Source of the DNA: Bacteroidales bacterium
GTDB taxonomy: Bacteria; Bacteroidota; Bacteroidia; Bacteroidales; UBA7332
Assembly (NCBI GenBank): GCA_028687995.1
Contig: JAQTZA010000002.1
Span: forward strand, 124,001 to 188,000
Direction: 5' to 3'
Length of the DNA: 64,000 nucleotides
Below the pieces are notes generated by a model. It saw only the letters and a program-made list of their open reading frames with translations. It had not been told where the DNA came from and ran no database searches. Positions 28,547-38,522 of this stretch are shown here, in pieces (the first letter of the stretch is position 1; each line of letters starts with the position of its first letter). The translations under genes were made by a program, and so were the position numbers.

Positions 28547-29665
28547 TTATGTGTGATTTTTTTTGATAGTACTTTGCAATTGGTTACCTGATTCAAAAAA
28601 ACGATAGAGTTCATCAATATTTTCGGATTCAATTGGGAGAGGAAGATTTTTTTTGTGAAAATCTGAATGAATGCTTTCCAATATTTCTTTTTCATATTGA
28701 TCTTTATTCGTTGGGTCAATGTACTGTGCATATTGTCCACCTGATTCTCTAAGTTCTTCAATATCAGATGTTATGACTGGTGTTCCACAGTAAATAGCTT
28801 CACGAACAGGTATTCCAAAACCCTCATATATTGATGGAAAAAGAAATGTTGTGGCACCGTTGTAGATATATGGTAAATCTTCATCTGGTACATATCCTAG
28901 TCTGATTATGTTTTGGCTGTATAATTGACAAAGTCGAATTACCTCTTTGTTTTGCCAGCCTTTAGAACCAACAATAACTAGTCTATGTTCGCCCAACTTA
29001 TTTTGATTCAGTAAATTAACAAATGAATCGAGTGTGAATGAAAGATTCTTTCGGGGTTCAAGAGTGCCAACAGTAAGTAAATATGGGAAATTTATGTTGT
29101 ATTTCTTTAATACATTTACCACAGCTTCTCGTTCATAGAGTCCAAAGTGACTTTCTATAGGAGGATTGATAACAATATTTGTCTTTTTCTGAAAATATAG
29201 ATTCACTTTATTTTTGGTGCCGTGTGAATTGCAAATCACAAAGTCAGATTTCTGAGTATCATGTTTCAAAAAAAGCAAATGAGAAATATAATGAAAAAAG
29301 CCCATTGTTTTTGGCGCAATTTTGTAATTGAGATCGTGTACTACAAGAGCTGTTTTTACGCTACTTTGTAGGTGTGGTAGAAATCCTGTGCCTGAAAAAT
29401 AGAAATTGATGTTGTCTTTTTCAATCATTTTACCAGCTTTCAGTTTCAACCATACGATTGGTTTCATTTTTCGGCCTAATGATTGATCTTCTCTCATTAT
29501 TACACGTGTCTTAATGTCATTTGGAACAACAATTTCTCCATTTGAATAGATATAGAATTGCGCTTCAGGAAAGCGTTCTAACAATAGATACAGCAAAGAA
29601 AGCACGTATTTTCCAATGCCACTAGGGTTTGAGCGAAATGGAAGCCCATCAATTCCAATTTTCAT
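28547..29665 (-). CDS. GT4-family glycosyltransferase
   Basis: 372 aa: KIGIDGLPFRSNPSGIGKYV, TFLFPSIYEGFGIPVREAIYCGTPVITSD. Confidence 0.92.
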   Translation of the reverse strand: MKIGIDGLPFRSNPSGIGKYVLSLLYLLLERFPEAQFYIYSNGEIVVPNDIKTRVIMREDQSLGRKMKPIVWLKLKAGKMIEKDNINFYFSGTGFLPHLQSSVKTALVVHDLNYKIAPKTMGFFHYISHLLFLKHDTQKSDFVICNSHGTKNKVNLYFQKKTNIVINPPIESHFGLYEREAVVNVLKKYNINFPYLLTVGTLEPRKNLSFTLDSFVNLLNQNKLGEHRLVIVGSKGWQNKEVIRLCQLYSQNIIRLGYVPDEDLPYIYNGATTFLFPSIYEGFGIPVREAIYCGTPVITSDIEELRESGGQYAQYIDPTNKDQYEKEILESIHSDFHKKNLPLPIESENIDELYRFFESGNQLQSTIKKNHT

Positions 29666-30891
29666 TTTCTAAGTCGTGGCATTAAGAAGGTTTGTTTTTC
29701 GAAAGAGGAATAAGTCGTCATAAACCGCATCAAAAGATAGTAAATTTTAATACCAACGACCTTTTTCAAAATCTGGAGCAGTTTGAGCATTTTATCGCGT
29801 TTGGCATCAACGTTGTTAACCCCTTTCCTTAGCGCATAATACTTACCCTCTTTGTCGAAAATCATCAACTTGTTGGATGTCAATAGATGATAGAATGTGC
29901 CATTATTGATGTCAAAAGGGTTTTCAAATACCTGTCCCTCGCTTAATAATGCACGAAAAAGGCGTCGTTGATATTGTAGTATGTATATGCCGTTGTTGTA
30001 TTGATTGTATTTGTATTTTAACACAGACAGGTTTTCGAAGTGATTGTTTTTCAAGTCATCTACATACTCCGAAAATAGTCGGCATAATTCAGGACGATTG
30101 TGTAAATTAAACTTTGTTTGTTTACGAGCGATGTTGCTATAGGTCTCAGGATCTAAACCCGAAAAATGATAAATAACGAGGTCTTCATTATTAACCAAAT
30201 AGCTAAAACCATTATCCGAGATTGTTCGCTCATGCAGGTTCCAAAAAGCTACATTTAAGCCTGGATGGCGTAGGATTTTTACGTTATCGCCATAGAGTGC
30301 TGGTAGGAAATCCATCCATCGCTGGTCAACATGTAGCGCGTCATTTTTGTCGACATAGCATTGGTTTGCAAGTTTGGTTTTCCACCATTCAATCATTTGG
30401 CGACCAATAACATTGTTTTTCAGTCCGAAAAAACCCAAATTGTAAATTCCTACAAAAAGGAGCTCTTCTTCTGTCGTAGCACCTTGATAATCTACGTATG
30501 GTTCGAGTATGTGTGGTGTTAATAGAGCTGTAGTATTGTCGAGTTCGTCAAACAAAAAATCGAGTGAATTGTAAACAACCATATCTGGATCAAGATACAG
30601 TATCTTTTCGTATCTTTTCTCATTCAAAAGCCAATCAAAGAAGAACGGTTTCACAGAAGTGCTGAATTCAATTACATTGTATTTGAATGCGAGTGTCGAA
30701 AAGTTCGGTATATTCTTTAGACTTTTAGATTCTATCACCTCAAAATCGTCGCAATAGATGTTTGAATCGCCTATTTCATCAGATAAGAGAATATAAAAAT
30801 CAGTAGTTGGACTATGTTTTTTTACTGAATATCCCAATGTTTTGGCTTGTGCTAAATAGTTTTTTGCACATATTGTGAAAATAACATTCAT
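29662..30891 (-). CDS. Glycosyltransferase with GT-A/GT8-like DxD motif
   Basis: 409 aa: MNVIFTICAKNYLAQAKTLGYSVKK, ILYLDPDMVVYN. Confidence 0.75.
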   Translation of the reverse strand: MNVIFTICAKNYLAQAKTLGYSVKKHSPTTDFYILLSDEIGDSNIYCDDFEVIESKSLKNIPNFSTLAFKYNVIEFSTSVKPFFFDWLLNEKRYEKILYLDPDMVVYNSLDFLFDELDNTTALLTPHILEPYVDYQGATTEEELLFVGIYNLGFFGLKNNVIGRQMIEWWKTKLANQCYVDKNDALHVDQRWMDFLPALYGDNVKILRHPGLNVAFWNLHERTISDNGFSYLVNNEDLVIYHFSGLDPETYSNIARKQTKFNLHNRPELCRLFSEYVDDLKNNHFENLSVLKYKYNQYNNGIYILQYQRRLFRALLSEGQVFENPFDINNGTFYHLLTSNKLMIFDKEGKYYALRKGVNNVDAKRDKMLKLLQILKKVVGIKIYYLLMRFMTTYSSFEKQTFLMPRLRK

Positions 30892-30893
30892 CT

Positions 30894-31469
30894 TTATTCT
30901 ATGATTTTTATCAATTTGCCTGGAATACCTCCAATTACAGAGTTTCTAGGAAAACTTTTTGTTACTACTGTATTTGCTCCAATAATTGAATTTTCACCAA
31001 TTCTCACATTTGGTAAAATGGCTACACCTTCGCCTATCCACACATTATCCTCAATTATCACTTCACCCTTAGAATGAACTTTTCGTTCAGAGGGTGAAAT
31101 CAAGATGTCATCTTTAGTGGTATCTCCGTGCGAATGATCGGTAATAAATACTTTACTTGCAATTAATACTCCATTGCCAATTACTATTCGGTTGATACAT
31201 CCAATGTGACAGTCAAAATTGATCGAAACATTATTCCCAATCTCGATTTTTGGATTAAACTGAACACCATTGTGGCGAGTAAATGCTTCAATGCGAAAAC
31301 CACTAAAGGAAGAAAAATTATCTCCAATACTTATTCTTTCACCACCCAAAACTCGCATTGGATATTCAATCTGAAAGTTTCTCCCAACGTTTGCAATCCC
31401 TAGCTTTATGATTTGGGAGTATATGCAATTGGATATAGATCGAAATCGATTGATTATTTTTATTACCAT
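30894..31469 (-). CDS. Hexapeptide-repeat (LbetaH) O-acetyltransferase
   Basis: 191 aa: IEIGNNVSINFDCHIGCINRIVIGNGVLIASKVFITDHSHGD...IGEGVAILPNVRIGENSIIGANTVV. Confidence 0.92.
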   Translation of the reverse strand: MVIKIINRFRSISNCIYSQIIKLGIANVGRNFQIEYPMRVLGGERISIGDNFSSFSGFRIEAFTRHNGVQFNPKIEIGNNVSINFDCHIGCINRIVIGNGVLIASKVFITDHSHGDTTKDDILISPSERKVHSKGEVIIEDNVWIGEGVAILPNVRIGENSIIGANTVVTKSFPRNSVIGGIPGKLIKIIE

Positions 31470-32962
31470 ACAGACTTTTTGAGTTTAATTCGATTGATAA
31501 TAAAAGATGGTAAATAGTTTTTGAAAAATAGGATGACGAAGAACGTAGTATAAATAAGGATTAAAACAGATTGAAAAGAAAATGAAACTGTGGTGCCAAA
31601 GTTTTCGCTGACCAGGTATTTCACAATCAAAACTAATGACGAAATAATTGTGAATTTAATGATATTGGTTTTGTATATTAGTTCACTCCATTTCACATCT
31701 CTTTTGAGTTGATAATTTTTTAAGATAATAACCGCACCGACCAAAATGGCAGTTAACCAAGCAATTATAACGCCAACTCCTCCCCAGAAAAAGCCAAATA
31801 TAACGCCAAATAGGAGGTTGACAGCCCCAATAGACAATTGCGAAATCATCAAAATATTCATCCGTCCATCAGCCAAATTCGAAAAATAAGCTGGTGAAGT
31901 CAGCAAATTGATAAAAGTAGCAAGTGCAAGCAAGAAAACTGCTGCATTGAAGATAGGCTCAATATGACCAATCCAAAGCAAAGAGGCTATATTGCTTATT
32001 AATATTAAAGATGTCATGAAAAATAGGGTAAACATATAGACAAAATGGAAAGTTTTTTTGTAAAAATCGAACCAAACAGTCCAGCTTTCCTTCCCTTTTT
32101 CTATTAATACAGGGATGAGACTCTGATTAGCACTCACCACTACACCTTTTACCTGCGATATTAACCTTGAAGCCATTTCGTAATAACCAGTAAAGGCCAA
32201 ACCTCCAAATTTTGCTAAAAGCAATTTTGTGATTGGATCGTAAAACATTGCAGTAATAGACAATACTTGAAACTTCATTCCATAAGAAAAGATTTCTTTA
32301 AAAATGGAATTGCTCCAATTCCAACTGAATGGATTGTATCCAATTTGCTTAACAACAATTACGAAACAGAATACTAAACTGAAGAGCGATTGAATTACTT
32401 GTGATAATGCCACACCTCGTAGGCCTATATATGGTGTAAATAGTAAAGTTCCACCAAGAAGGATTAACGCGGAAATAGTGTAAATAATACTTCGCAAGTA
32501 GTTTTTCTGCAAACCATCGAGAACAGAGGCATAAACGCCAGTTATTGCATTAATAACGAGGCAAATTAGTGAATATGGAACAAGCATTAATGCAGTATCG
32601 ATCTGATTCTTATGAACTACATATTTTAGTATTAATTCTGCAAATGGGTATAAACAGAGAGCAAAAATGATAAACAAAGATGCTAAAAAAACGACAGATG
32701 TGAACACAAGCTGCTTCATCTTCTCCTTTTGAAAATCGACAGCATAAAGTGCTACATAGCGAATGACAGATGTTGAAATACCAAAGTTTGCTAGGTTGGC
32801 TAATGAAGTTGTTGCTAAAACGACCGACCAAACTCCTAATACTTCAATTTTAAGTGTTGCAAGGAGGTATTTGTAGAGAAAGAAATAGACTATTCCAATC
32901 ACTATAACTTGAAGTCCGGAGCTAATTACATTTATTGATATTTTCTTATTTTTTGCTTCCAA
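31463..32962 (-). CDS. Oligosaccharide flippase (Wzx)
   Basis: 499 aa polytopic: VIGIVYFFLYKYLLATLKIEVLGVWSVVLATTSLANLANFGIS. Confidence 0.88.
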   Translation of the reverse strand: MEAKNKKISINVISSGLQVIVIGIVYFFLYKYLLATLKIEVLGVWSVVLATTSLANLANFGISTSVIRYVALYAVDFQKEKMKQLVFTSVVFLASLFIIFALCLYPFAELILKYVVHKNQIDTALMLVPYSLICLVINAITGVYASVLDGLQKNYLRSIIYTISALILLGGTLLFTPYIGLRGVALSQVIQSLFSLVFCFVIVVKQIGYNPFSWNWSNSIFKEIFSYGMKFQVLSITAMFYDPITKLLLAKFGGLAFTGYYEMASRLISQVKGVVVSANQSLIPVLIEKGKESWTVWFDFYKKTFHFVYMFTLFFMTSLILISNIASLLWIGHIEPIFNAAVFLLALATFINLLTSPAYFSNLADGRMNILMISQLSIGAVNLLFGVIFGFFWGGVGVIIAWLTAILVGAVIILKNYQLKRDVKWSELIYKTNIIKFTIISSLVLIVKYLVSENFGTTVSFSFQSVLILIYTTFFVILFFKNYLPSFIINRIKLKKSVW

Positions 32963-32992
32963 TTGTGATTGTTCGTAAGAAAAGGTTGATTA

Positions 32993-34063
32993 CTAATTAC
33001 GAATTTTTTGCATTATTTGTTCTTTGAAATAGAGCAGAAGCGCAAGAGTAATTGACGAAAATAATCCGAATAGAGTCCCCACCAAAAGCCCAATATACCA
33101 TTTTATTTCCAACTTCTTAAGAGGAAGTATTGGTTTGTCGATTATCTGAATAAGGGGCGTTTCTTTCGAAAGACTGTACTTCAACATCTCCATATTTTTC
33201 TTCATTTCAATGTACGCATTCATCGAAACCTGAATGTCAGTCTGTTTTTTCATCAAACCCACCATACTCGATTGTTTAACCAAATTCATCATATTGTCGG
33301 CAATGGATGCTCTTGCAGAAAGTGCGTTATCGTAGGCTTTTTTCACTGAGTCTGTTTGCTGTTTTAGTAGTAAGTAGTTTGTGCGCGAAACCTTTGTTTT
33401 TGTGTCGATATAAAAATCAGAAGTGTATTTTATTAGAAGTTCAACAAATAACTTTGATAACATTTCATTGCGTGAGGTAAAAGAAACATCACCAATATTT
33501 AGTTTCTTGCTTCTTTTTTCTGCAGTCATCATACGCTTTATTACTACTTGATGTACTTCATTAATGATACTATCTTGGACACGTGAAAGATTACCTTTAA
33601 CATACTCGGGGTCAAATCTTACTTCACGAACCTCTTTCTTTTTATCTGTAGCATATTTTTCGTACAAACCGTAGCTTCGAAAATAAAGACTCATCAAATT
33701 GTCTGTATGACCGTCGATTTGGATCGGGGATAGCAACACCTTTCGAATAATATAATTTGAGCCAAAAAGCTCGTATAAATTATCGCCACCGAAAGCACCA
33801 CCAGATCCTGCTCCCAACGAAATGCCAAATTGACTAGCTAATCCAGAGATTCCTCCAGCTGTTTCGCTATCTTCAATAGCAAAACTAAGTGAAGCAATAT
33901 ATTTGGGGTGATAGAGTTGCGATGCAACGAATCCCAACGCAGAACCCCCTATAACAATAACAATGATAAGCAATTTGTTGTTAAAATAGTAGTTGGTAAA
34001 GGTTCTGATATTCCGTACTATTTCTTTTAGAGGGAACTCCTCTTTTTTATCTTGTTTGGTCAT
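32993..34063 (-). CDS. Chain-length determinant protein (Wzz family)
   Basis: 356 aa, two flanking TMs and a C-terminal Pro-rich TM2 region (IDKPILPLKKLEIKWYIGLLVGTLFGLFSS). Confidence 0.88.
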   Translation of the reverse strand: MTKQDKKEEFPLKEIVRNIRTFTNYYFNNKLLIIVIVIGGSALGFVASQLYHPKYIASLSFAIEDSETAGGISGLASQFGISLGAGSGGAFGGDNLYELFGSNYIIRKVLLSPIQIDGHTDNLMSLYFRSYGLYEKYATDKKKEVREVRFDPEYVKGNLSRVQDSIINEVHQVVIKRMMTAEKRSKKLNIGDVSFTSRNEMLSKLFVELLIKYTSDFYIDTKTKVSRTNYLLLKQQTDSVKKAYDNALSARASIADNMMNLVKQSSMVGLMKKQTDIQVSMNAYIEMKKNMEMLKYSLSKETPLIQIIDKPILPLKKLEIKWYIGLLVGTLFGLFSSITLALLLYFKEQIMQKIRN

Positions 34064-34102
34064 ATTTAAAACCTATTTTGAAGAATTATAATCTTAGAAA
34101 TC

Positions 34103-36589
34103 TTAATATTTAAACAATGTAACGATGATAGCAGCAACCGAAACAATACTAGATGTCACACTAATGGTTTCTGCTGTTGTCATTCCTTTCTTTTCCGCTT
34201 CTTCTGGTATCACAATTCTTGAGCCTGGTTTCACTTTTGGATAATGTTTAAACCATAAGAAACTTTTGACCGTTTGTACCGATCCGTTTGCTTGAATAAT
34301 ATACGATCTTTTGATGAGTGCATTTGAGCCATATCCACCAGATGCATCAACGTAGTCAGTGAATGAGAGTCTTTTGTCGTAACGAACCGTGTTGGGTCTT
34401 AATACTTCTCCTGTTACTTTTACTGTTTCAAGGTATTTCGGAATGTAAAGTTCATCACCTGCTTCTAATTTGAGGTCATATTCAGATCCCGGTTGTTTAA
34501 GGATTTTCTCTAAATTAATCCCCACAATATCAGATTCTGCCATCAACTCTTTCTTTACTTTTACTGAGTCAGCCGATTCAGATTGTTTTTTTAATTTTGA
34601 TGATAAATTGTTTGCAACTTGAGTGAGAAGTTTTTTCTCAGTCTCTTTTTTCTCGAGTTTTCGAATTAAGAATGCACCAGAAAGATAAGCGTATGATGTG
34701 ACGCCACCAGCTTTATAAACCAAATCTGATATTTTTTGATTTTTTGACATCAAGATGTAAACTCCGGGAGCTCTTACTTCGCCATCTATACTTACCTCTT
34801 TTGCCTCTTCATATCCAAATATAGGCCTTACAATTACACGATCTTCACGTTGAAGTTTAAACGAGGATGCCTTGTCGTTCATAGCCAAGTCTCTATTTAC
34901 ATTGATCTTATATGATTCGGCTTTGACAACATTATCATTCAGTAGTTTTTCATCAGAAATTTGACGAAAAACTTCAATTTCATTGATATTGGCCTTCGAT
35001 TTTACCCCATTGCCTAATAGTAATAAGTCTTTTAAAGACATTCCTTCCGCAAAAGGGTATTTGTCTGGCGTTACAACTTCACCTGAAAGATATACAAAAT
35101 CCTCTTCTTTCATATCTAGAACAGAACTTATCACAATACTATCTTCTCTTTGTAGCTGTAATGATTCTTTACCACTTAGAACGTTTTTTGGTGAGAATGA
35201 ACTCATTTGAGGCAATCCAGAATCACTTTTTCGGAAGATTAAAGCTCTAGACGTAAATGCATTTTCCCTTAATCCTTCAGCTTTCCTTATCAAATCTGCG
35301 GCTGTCATACCTGATGTTAATGCGTAAGCACCAGGTCTATAGATAGAGCCGGTAATTTGAACTCGATTTTCAAATCGATTCAAAAGTTTACCTACCAAAT
35401 ATTCATCTCCTGCTTCTGTTTTAAAAACTTTATAATCAGTATGAGCAACATCTACCACACATTTCTCCTTTAGTGTATTTCTATTTGCAGTAATACGTTC
35501 TCTATAAGCTTTGTCGGAGAATCCTCCAGCAAATTCTAATAAACTACTAAGCGTTTCTCCCACTTTCATTTCAAAAATAGCAGGTGTTTTTACCTCTCCG
35601 GAAAGAGTGACTCTATTTCTGTAAGGTAATACCTTTATTGCGTCTTGATCTTGCAGACGTAAATTGGTCTGTTTTCCAAAAACAATAAAATCATACAAAT
35701 CGACAGTGGCTATTACTTTGCTATTTCTGATTACTTGTACTTCACGAAATGAACCATTTTCTTTAGGTCCACCAGATTGATATAAAGCATTAAATACGGT
35801 TGCTAAAGATGGAATTGTATATGAGCCTGGATAAACAACTTCGCCAATCACAGTTACAGTAATGCTTCTTATGTCACCTAATGCGATGCTTACAAACGTA
35901 TTTTTGCTATTTATACCACCATAGATTTTTGAGAGTTTTGCTGTAATGACTTTTTTTGCTTCATCAATAGATAATCCTCCCACTGTAACCAATCCAACAT
36001 TTGGTATTCGGATGTTACCTTCTGGAGAGACAAACACCTTTTGACTTATTTCAGACATGCCATAAACGTCGATTAATAGCTCGTCATCAGGTCCAAGTAT
36101 GTAATTGGTTGGAGTAGCTAATCGGAGGTTTGGTTCAAAACTTAAATTTACGTCTTTGAATATTTCACTTCCAAAAACTTTCAATTTCGCAGATTTAATG
36201 GAGTCCAATTTTGAAAAATAGGCATCATAGTAGCGTTGCATTTCAGAATCCATCTCCAATGCTTTCCCTTTTTCATCAACAAACGAATTCGATTTCTCTG
36301 TATTCAATAATTCAGTTGATTTACGTTTTTTGACACCCCCCTTTTCATTGTTATATTTTACAATGCGTTTTTTTAATTTCGCAATATCATCTTGCTTCAT
36401 TCCTTGAGCGGAGGCGTATTTGTCAATTTGATTAACCGAAACACCTTCTGATTGCATTTTGCTCATCAATTGTTCTATTTGAGAATCATCAATGTTGTCA
36501 ATATTCATGCTTTTGAGTAAACTAAGTGATTGAGCATGAGTAGCAATAGAACAAATCGCAATTAAGTAGATAAATAATATTTTTTTCAT
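34103..36589 (-). CDS. SLBB-domain polysaccharide export protein (Wza-like)
   Basis: 828 aa with signal peptide; YILGPDDELLIDVYGMSEISQKVFVSPEGNIRIPNVGLVTVGGLSIDEAKKVI and repeated SLBB units (VTGSIYRPGAYAL, LSGEVVTPDKYPF, IDGEVRAPGVYIL). Confidence 0.92.
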   Translation of the reverse strand: MKKILFIYLIAICSIATHAQSLSLLKSMNIDNIDDSQIEQLMSKMQSEGVSVNQIDKYASAQGMKQDDIAKLKKRIVKYNNEKGGVKKRKSTELLNTEKSNSFVDEKGKALEMDSEMQRYYDAYFSKLDSIKSAKLKVFGSEIFKDVNLSFEPNLRLATPTNYILGPDDELLIDVYGMSEISQKVFVSPEGNIRIPNVGLVTVGGLSIDEAKKVITAKLSKIYGGINSKNTFVSIALGDIRSITVTVIGEVVYPGSYTIPSLATVFNALYQSGGPKENGSFREVQVIRNSKVIATVDLYDFIVFGKQTNLRLQDQDAIKVLPYRNRVTLSGEVKTPAIFEMKVGETLSSLLEFAGGFSDKAYRERITANRNTLKEKCVVDVAHTDYKVFKTEAGDEYLVGKLLNRFENRVQITGSIYRPGAYALTSGMTAADLIRKAEGLRENAFTSRALIFRKSDSGLPQMSSFSPKNVLSGKESLQLQREDSIVISSVLDMKEEDFVYLSGEVVTPDKYPFAEGMSLKDLLLLGNGVKSKANINEIEVFRQISDEKLLNDNVVKAESYKINVNRDLAMNDKASSFKLQREDRVIVRPIFGYEEAKEVSIDGEVRAPGVYILMSKNQKISDLVYKAGGVTSYAYLSGAFLIRKLEKKETEKKLLTQVANNLSSKLKKQSESADSVKVKKELMAESDIVGINLEKILKQPGSEYDLKLEAGDELYIPKYLETVKVTGEVLRPNTVRYDKRLSFTDYVDASGGYGSNALIKRSYIIQANGSVQTVKSFLWFKHYPKVKPGSRIVIPEEAEKKGMTTAETISVTSSIVSVAAIIVTLFKY

Positions 36590-36795
36590 ATAACAAATGA
36601 GTTTTGTTTTCCGAATTGGTCTTTGAAATTGTTAATAATAGTGGTTTATATACATCGTTTTTTTTCGAACCCAAAGGTAGCAAAAAATGCGAGAATATGA
36701 TGTTTAGCGATTTAGAATCAAATTTATTTGTAAAATAATTATGCAATTCTGTAAATGTATGTTAATAACGTTTGAGTAAGCCTGTTTCGTATATA

Positions 36796-36840
36796 TTTCA
36801 TAAAAAAAGCCCCGATTTCTCGAGGCATTTTTTATGAAAT
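36796..36840 (-). terminator. Terminator downstream of the OmpA-TSP3 gene
   Basis: ATTTCATAAAAAAaGCCCCG...CGAGGCaTTTTTTATGAAAT extended inverted repeat. Confidence 0.75.
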
Positions 36841-36851
36841 AGGAATTCTTA

Positions 36852-38363
36852 TTAGAATTCTACAATAAATTCTACTCTACGGTTTTGTGCACGACCAGCT
36901 GCAGTTGCATTATCTGCCACTGGAGTTGTATCACCGTGACCAATAGCAACCATGCGTGATGCTTCTACACCTTTATCAGTAAGGTATTTCATGACAGCAT
37001 CAGCACGTTGTTGTGAAAGTACTTGATTTGCCTCAGGTTTACCTTGACTATCAGTATGTCCATTGATATTCAATTTGTATGCTGGATTCATTTTCATGAT
37101 TTCAGCAATGTTGTCGAGGATTGCATTTGAAGATTTTTTAATAACATCTTTTCCGCTTTCGAATTGAATGCCTTGAAGCGCTTTTTTGAAAACTTCTTTA
37201 ACCTCTTTTTTAATTTCTGGGCAACCTTTATTTGCTTTTGTACCCTTAACATCAGGACATTTGTCTACATTATCTGCGATACCATCTCCATCGCTATCAG
37301 GACAACCATTCATCTCTTTTGTTCCTTTTGCATTTGGACACTTGTCGAGGTAATCAGCAATTCCATCACCATCTGTATCAATTGGGCATCCTTTTTTATC
37401 GACTTTTACATTTGCAGGTGTGTTTGGACAAGCATCATCTTTGTCTGCTATACCATCTTTGTCACTATCTGGGCAACCGCCAAGGTTTGCAAGACCTTTT
37501 TCATTTGGACATTTGTCCATGTAATCTACAACTCCATCACCATCCGTATCAACTGGGCAGCCAGTAGAAGTTACTTTTACATCAACTGGTGTATTCGGAC
37601 ATTTATCTAAATAGTCAGCAACTCCGTCGCCATCAGAGTCAACTGGGCAACCGCCAATAGTTACGCTTACTCCAGCGGGTGTTCCTGGACATAAATCTAA
37701 TCTGTCAATTACACCATCTTTATCGGTATCTTTTGGCTTACCAAAGGCAAAAGAGATTGAAATAGATTGTTTTAAGAAATTGTCATTCTTGCCATCTATA
37801 TATTTTTGTGGTTTTGAAGTTGAGGTGTTTTTTATTGGATAATCTCTAACATCTGTAAAATTGAGATTGTATAGAGCTTGATATTGTAACGAAATTGTTT
37901 TGGTTAGTTTTAGTTTAAGTCCTAACCCGATAGGCATAATTGCATTTCCACCTTTCATTCCAGCCGGTTCAAATTTTGAGAAATAACCATAGCCAAGTCC
38001 ACCAACTAAAAATGGCGAAAGTTTTGCATTTTCTTTAAGAATGAAGTCGTTGTCAAATTTGAATTTAAATAACATGCTTAAATCGAGTAACTGTCCTGTA
38101 AAGTGAGCTTGACTATTCCATCCAGCCCATCTTCCATAGGTGCTATAAAGGCCTAAATCAAAAGATTTACTCAGATATCTGTTGATGCCAACTCCTCCAA
38201 ACATGTAAGGGTCATGATTGAATTTGAAAATTTGGTTGTCAAGATCTCCATAATACTCATTTTTCCCAAGTTGAAAATCTAACGCCCACTTGTTATCAAC
38301 ATTCTGTGCAGTAAATGGTAATGCAGAACACAGCAGTAGTGCAAATAAAATTAATTTTTTCAT
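36852..38363 (-). CDS. OmpA-family protein with thrombospondin type-3 repeats
   Basis: Start moved to MKKLILFALLLCSALPFTAQ (signal peptide); repeated DxDxDGxxDxxDxCP; C-terminal NINGHTDSQGKPEANQVLSQQRADAVMKYL. Confidence 0.93.
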   Translation of the reverse strand: MKKLILFALLLCSALPFTAQNVDNKWALDFQLGKNEYYGDLDNQIFKFNHDPYMFGGVGINRYLSKSFDLGLYSTYGRWAGWNSQAHFTGQLLDLSMLFKFKFDNDFILKENAKLSPFLVGGLGYGYFSKFEPAGMKGGNAIMPIGLGLKLKLTKTISLQYQALYNLNFTDVRDYPIKNTSTSKPQKYIDGKNDNFLKQSISISFAFGKPKDTDKDGVIDRLDLCPGTPAGVSVTIGGCPVDSDGDGVADYLDKCPNTPVDVKVTSTGCPVDTDGDGVVDYMDKCPNEKGLANLGGCPDSDKDGIADKDDACPNTPANVKVDKKGCPIDTDGDGIADYLDKCPNAKGTKEMNGCPDSDGDGIADNVDKCPDVKGTKANKGCPEIKKEVKEVFKKALQGIQFESGKDVIKKSSNAILDNIAEIMKMNPAYKLNINGHTDSQGKPEANQVLSQQRADAVMKYLTDKGVEASRMVAIGHGDTTPVADNATAAGRAQNRRVEFIVEF

Positions 38364-38469
38364 AATGATGGTTTTAAGGTGGATAAGTGATTCACAATTT
38401 GTTATTTTAAACAAACAAATATACAATTAAGTTTAAATTATATGAATTATTTAAGGAAATATTCAACAA

Positions 38470-38503
38470 AAAAGGTGTAATTTCTGAAATTACACCTTTT
38501 AGT
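38470..38503 (-). terminator. Terminator downstream of spt
   Basis: AAAAGGTGTAATTTC/GAAATTACACCTTTT. Confidence 0.75.
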
Positions 38504-38522
38504 TTAGAATAAGTAGCTTGAT

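Noticed and set aside
37164-37610. 148-aa plus ORF with repeats
   Set aside because: Antisense to the TSP3 repeats; its repetitive pattern derives from the Asp-rich calcium repeats.
37164-37750. Possible CRISPR-like regular repeats
   Set aside because: Repeats are coding (TSP3, DxDxDG) and vary in spacing; no spacer/repeat structure.
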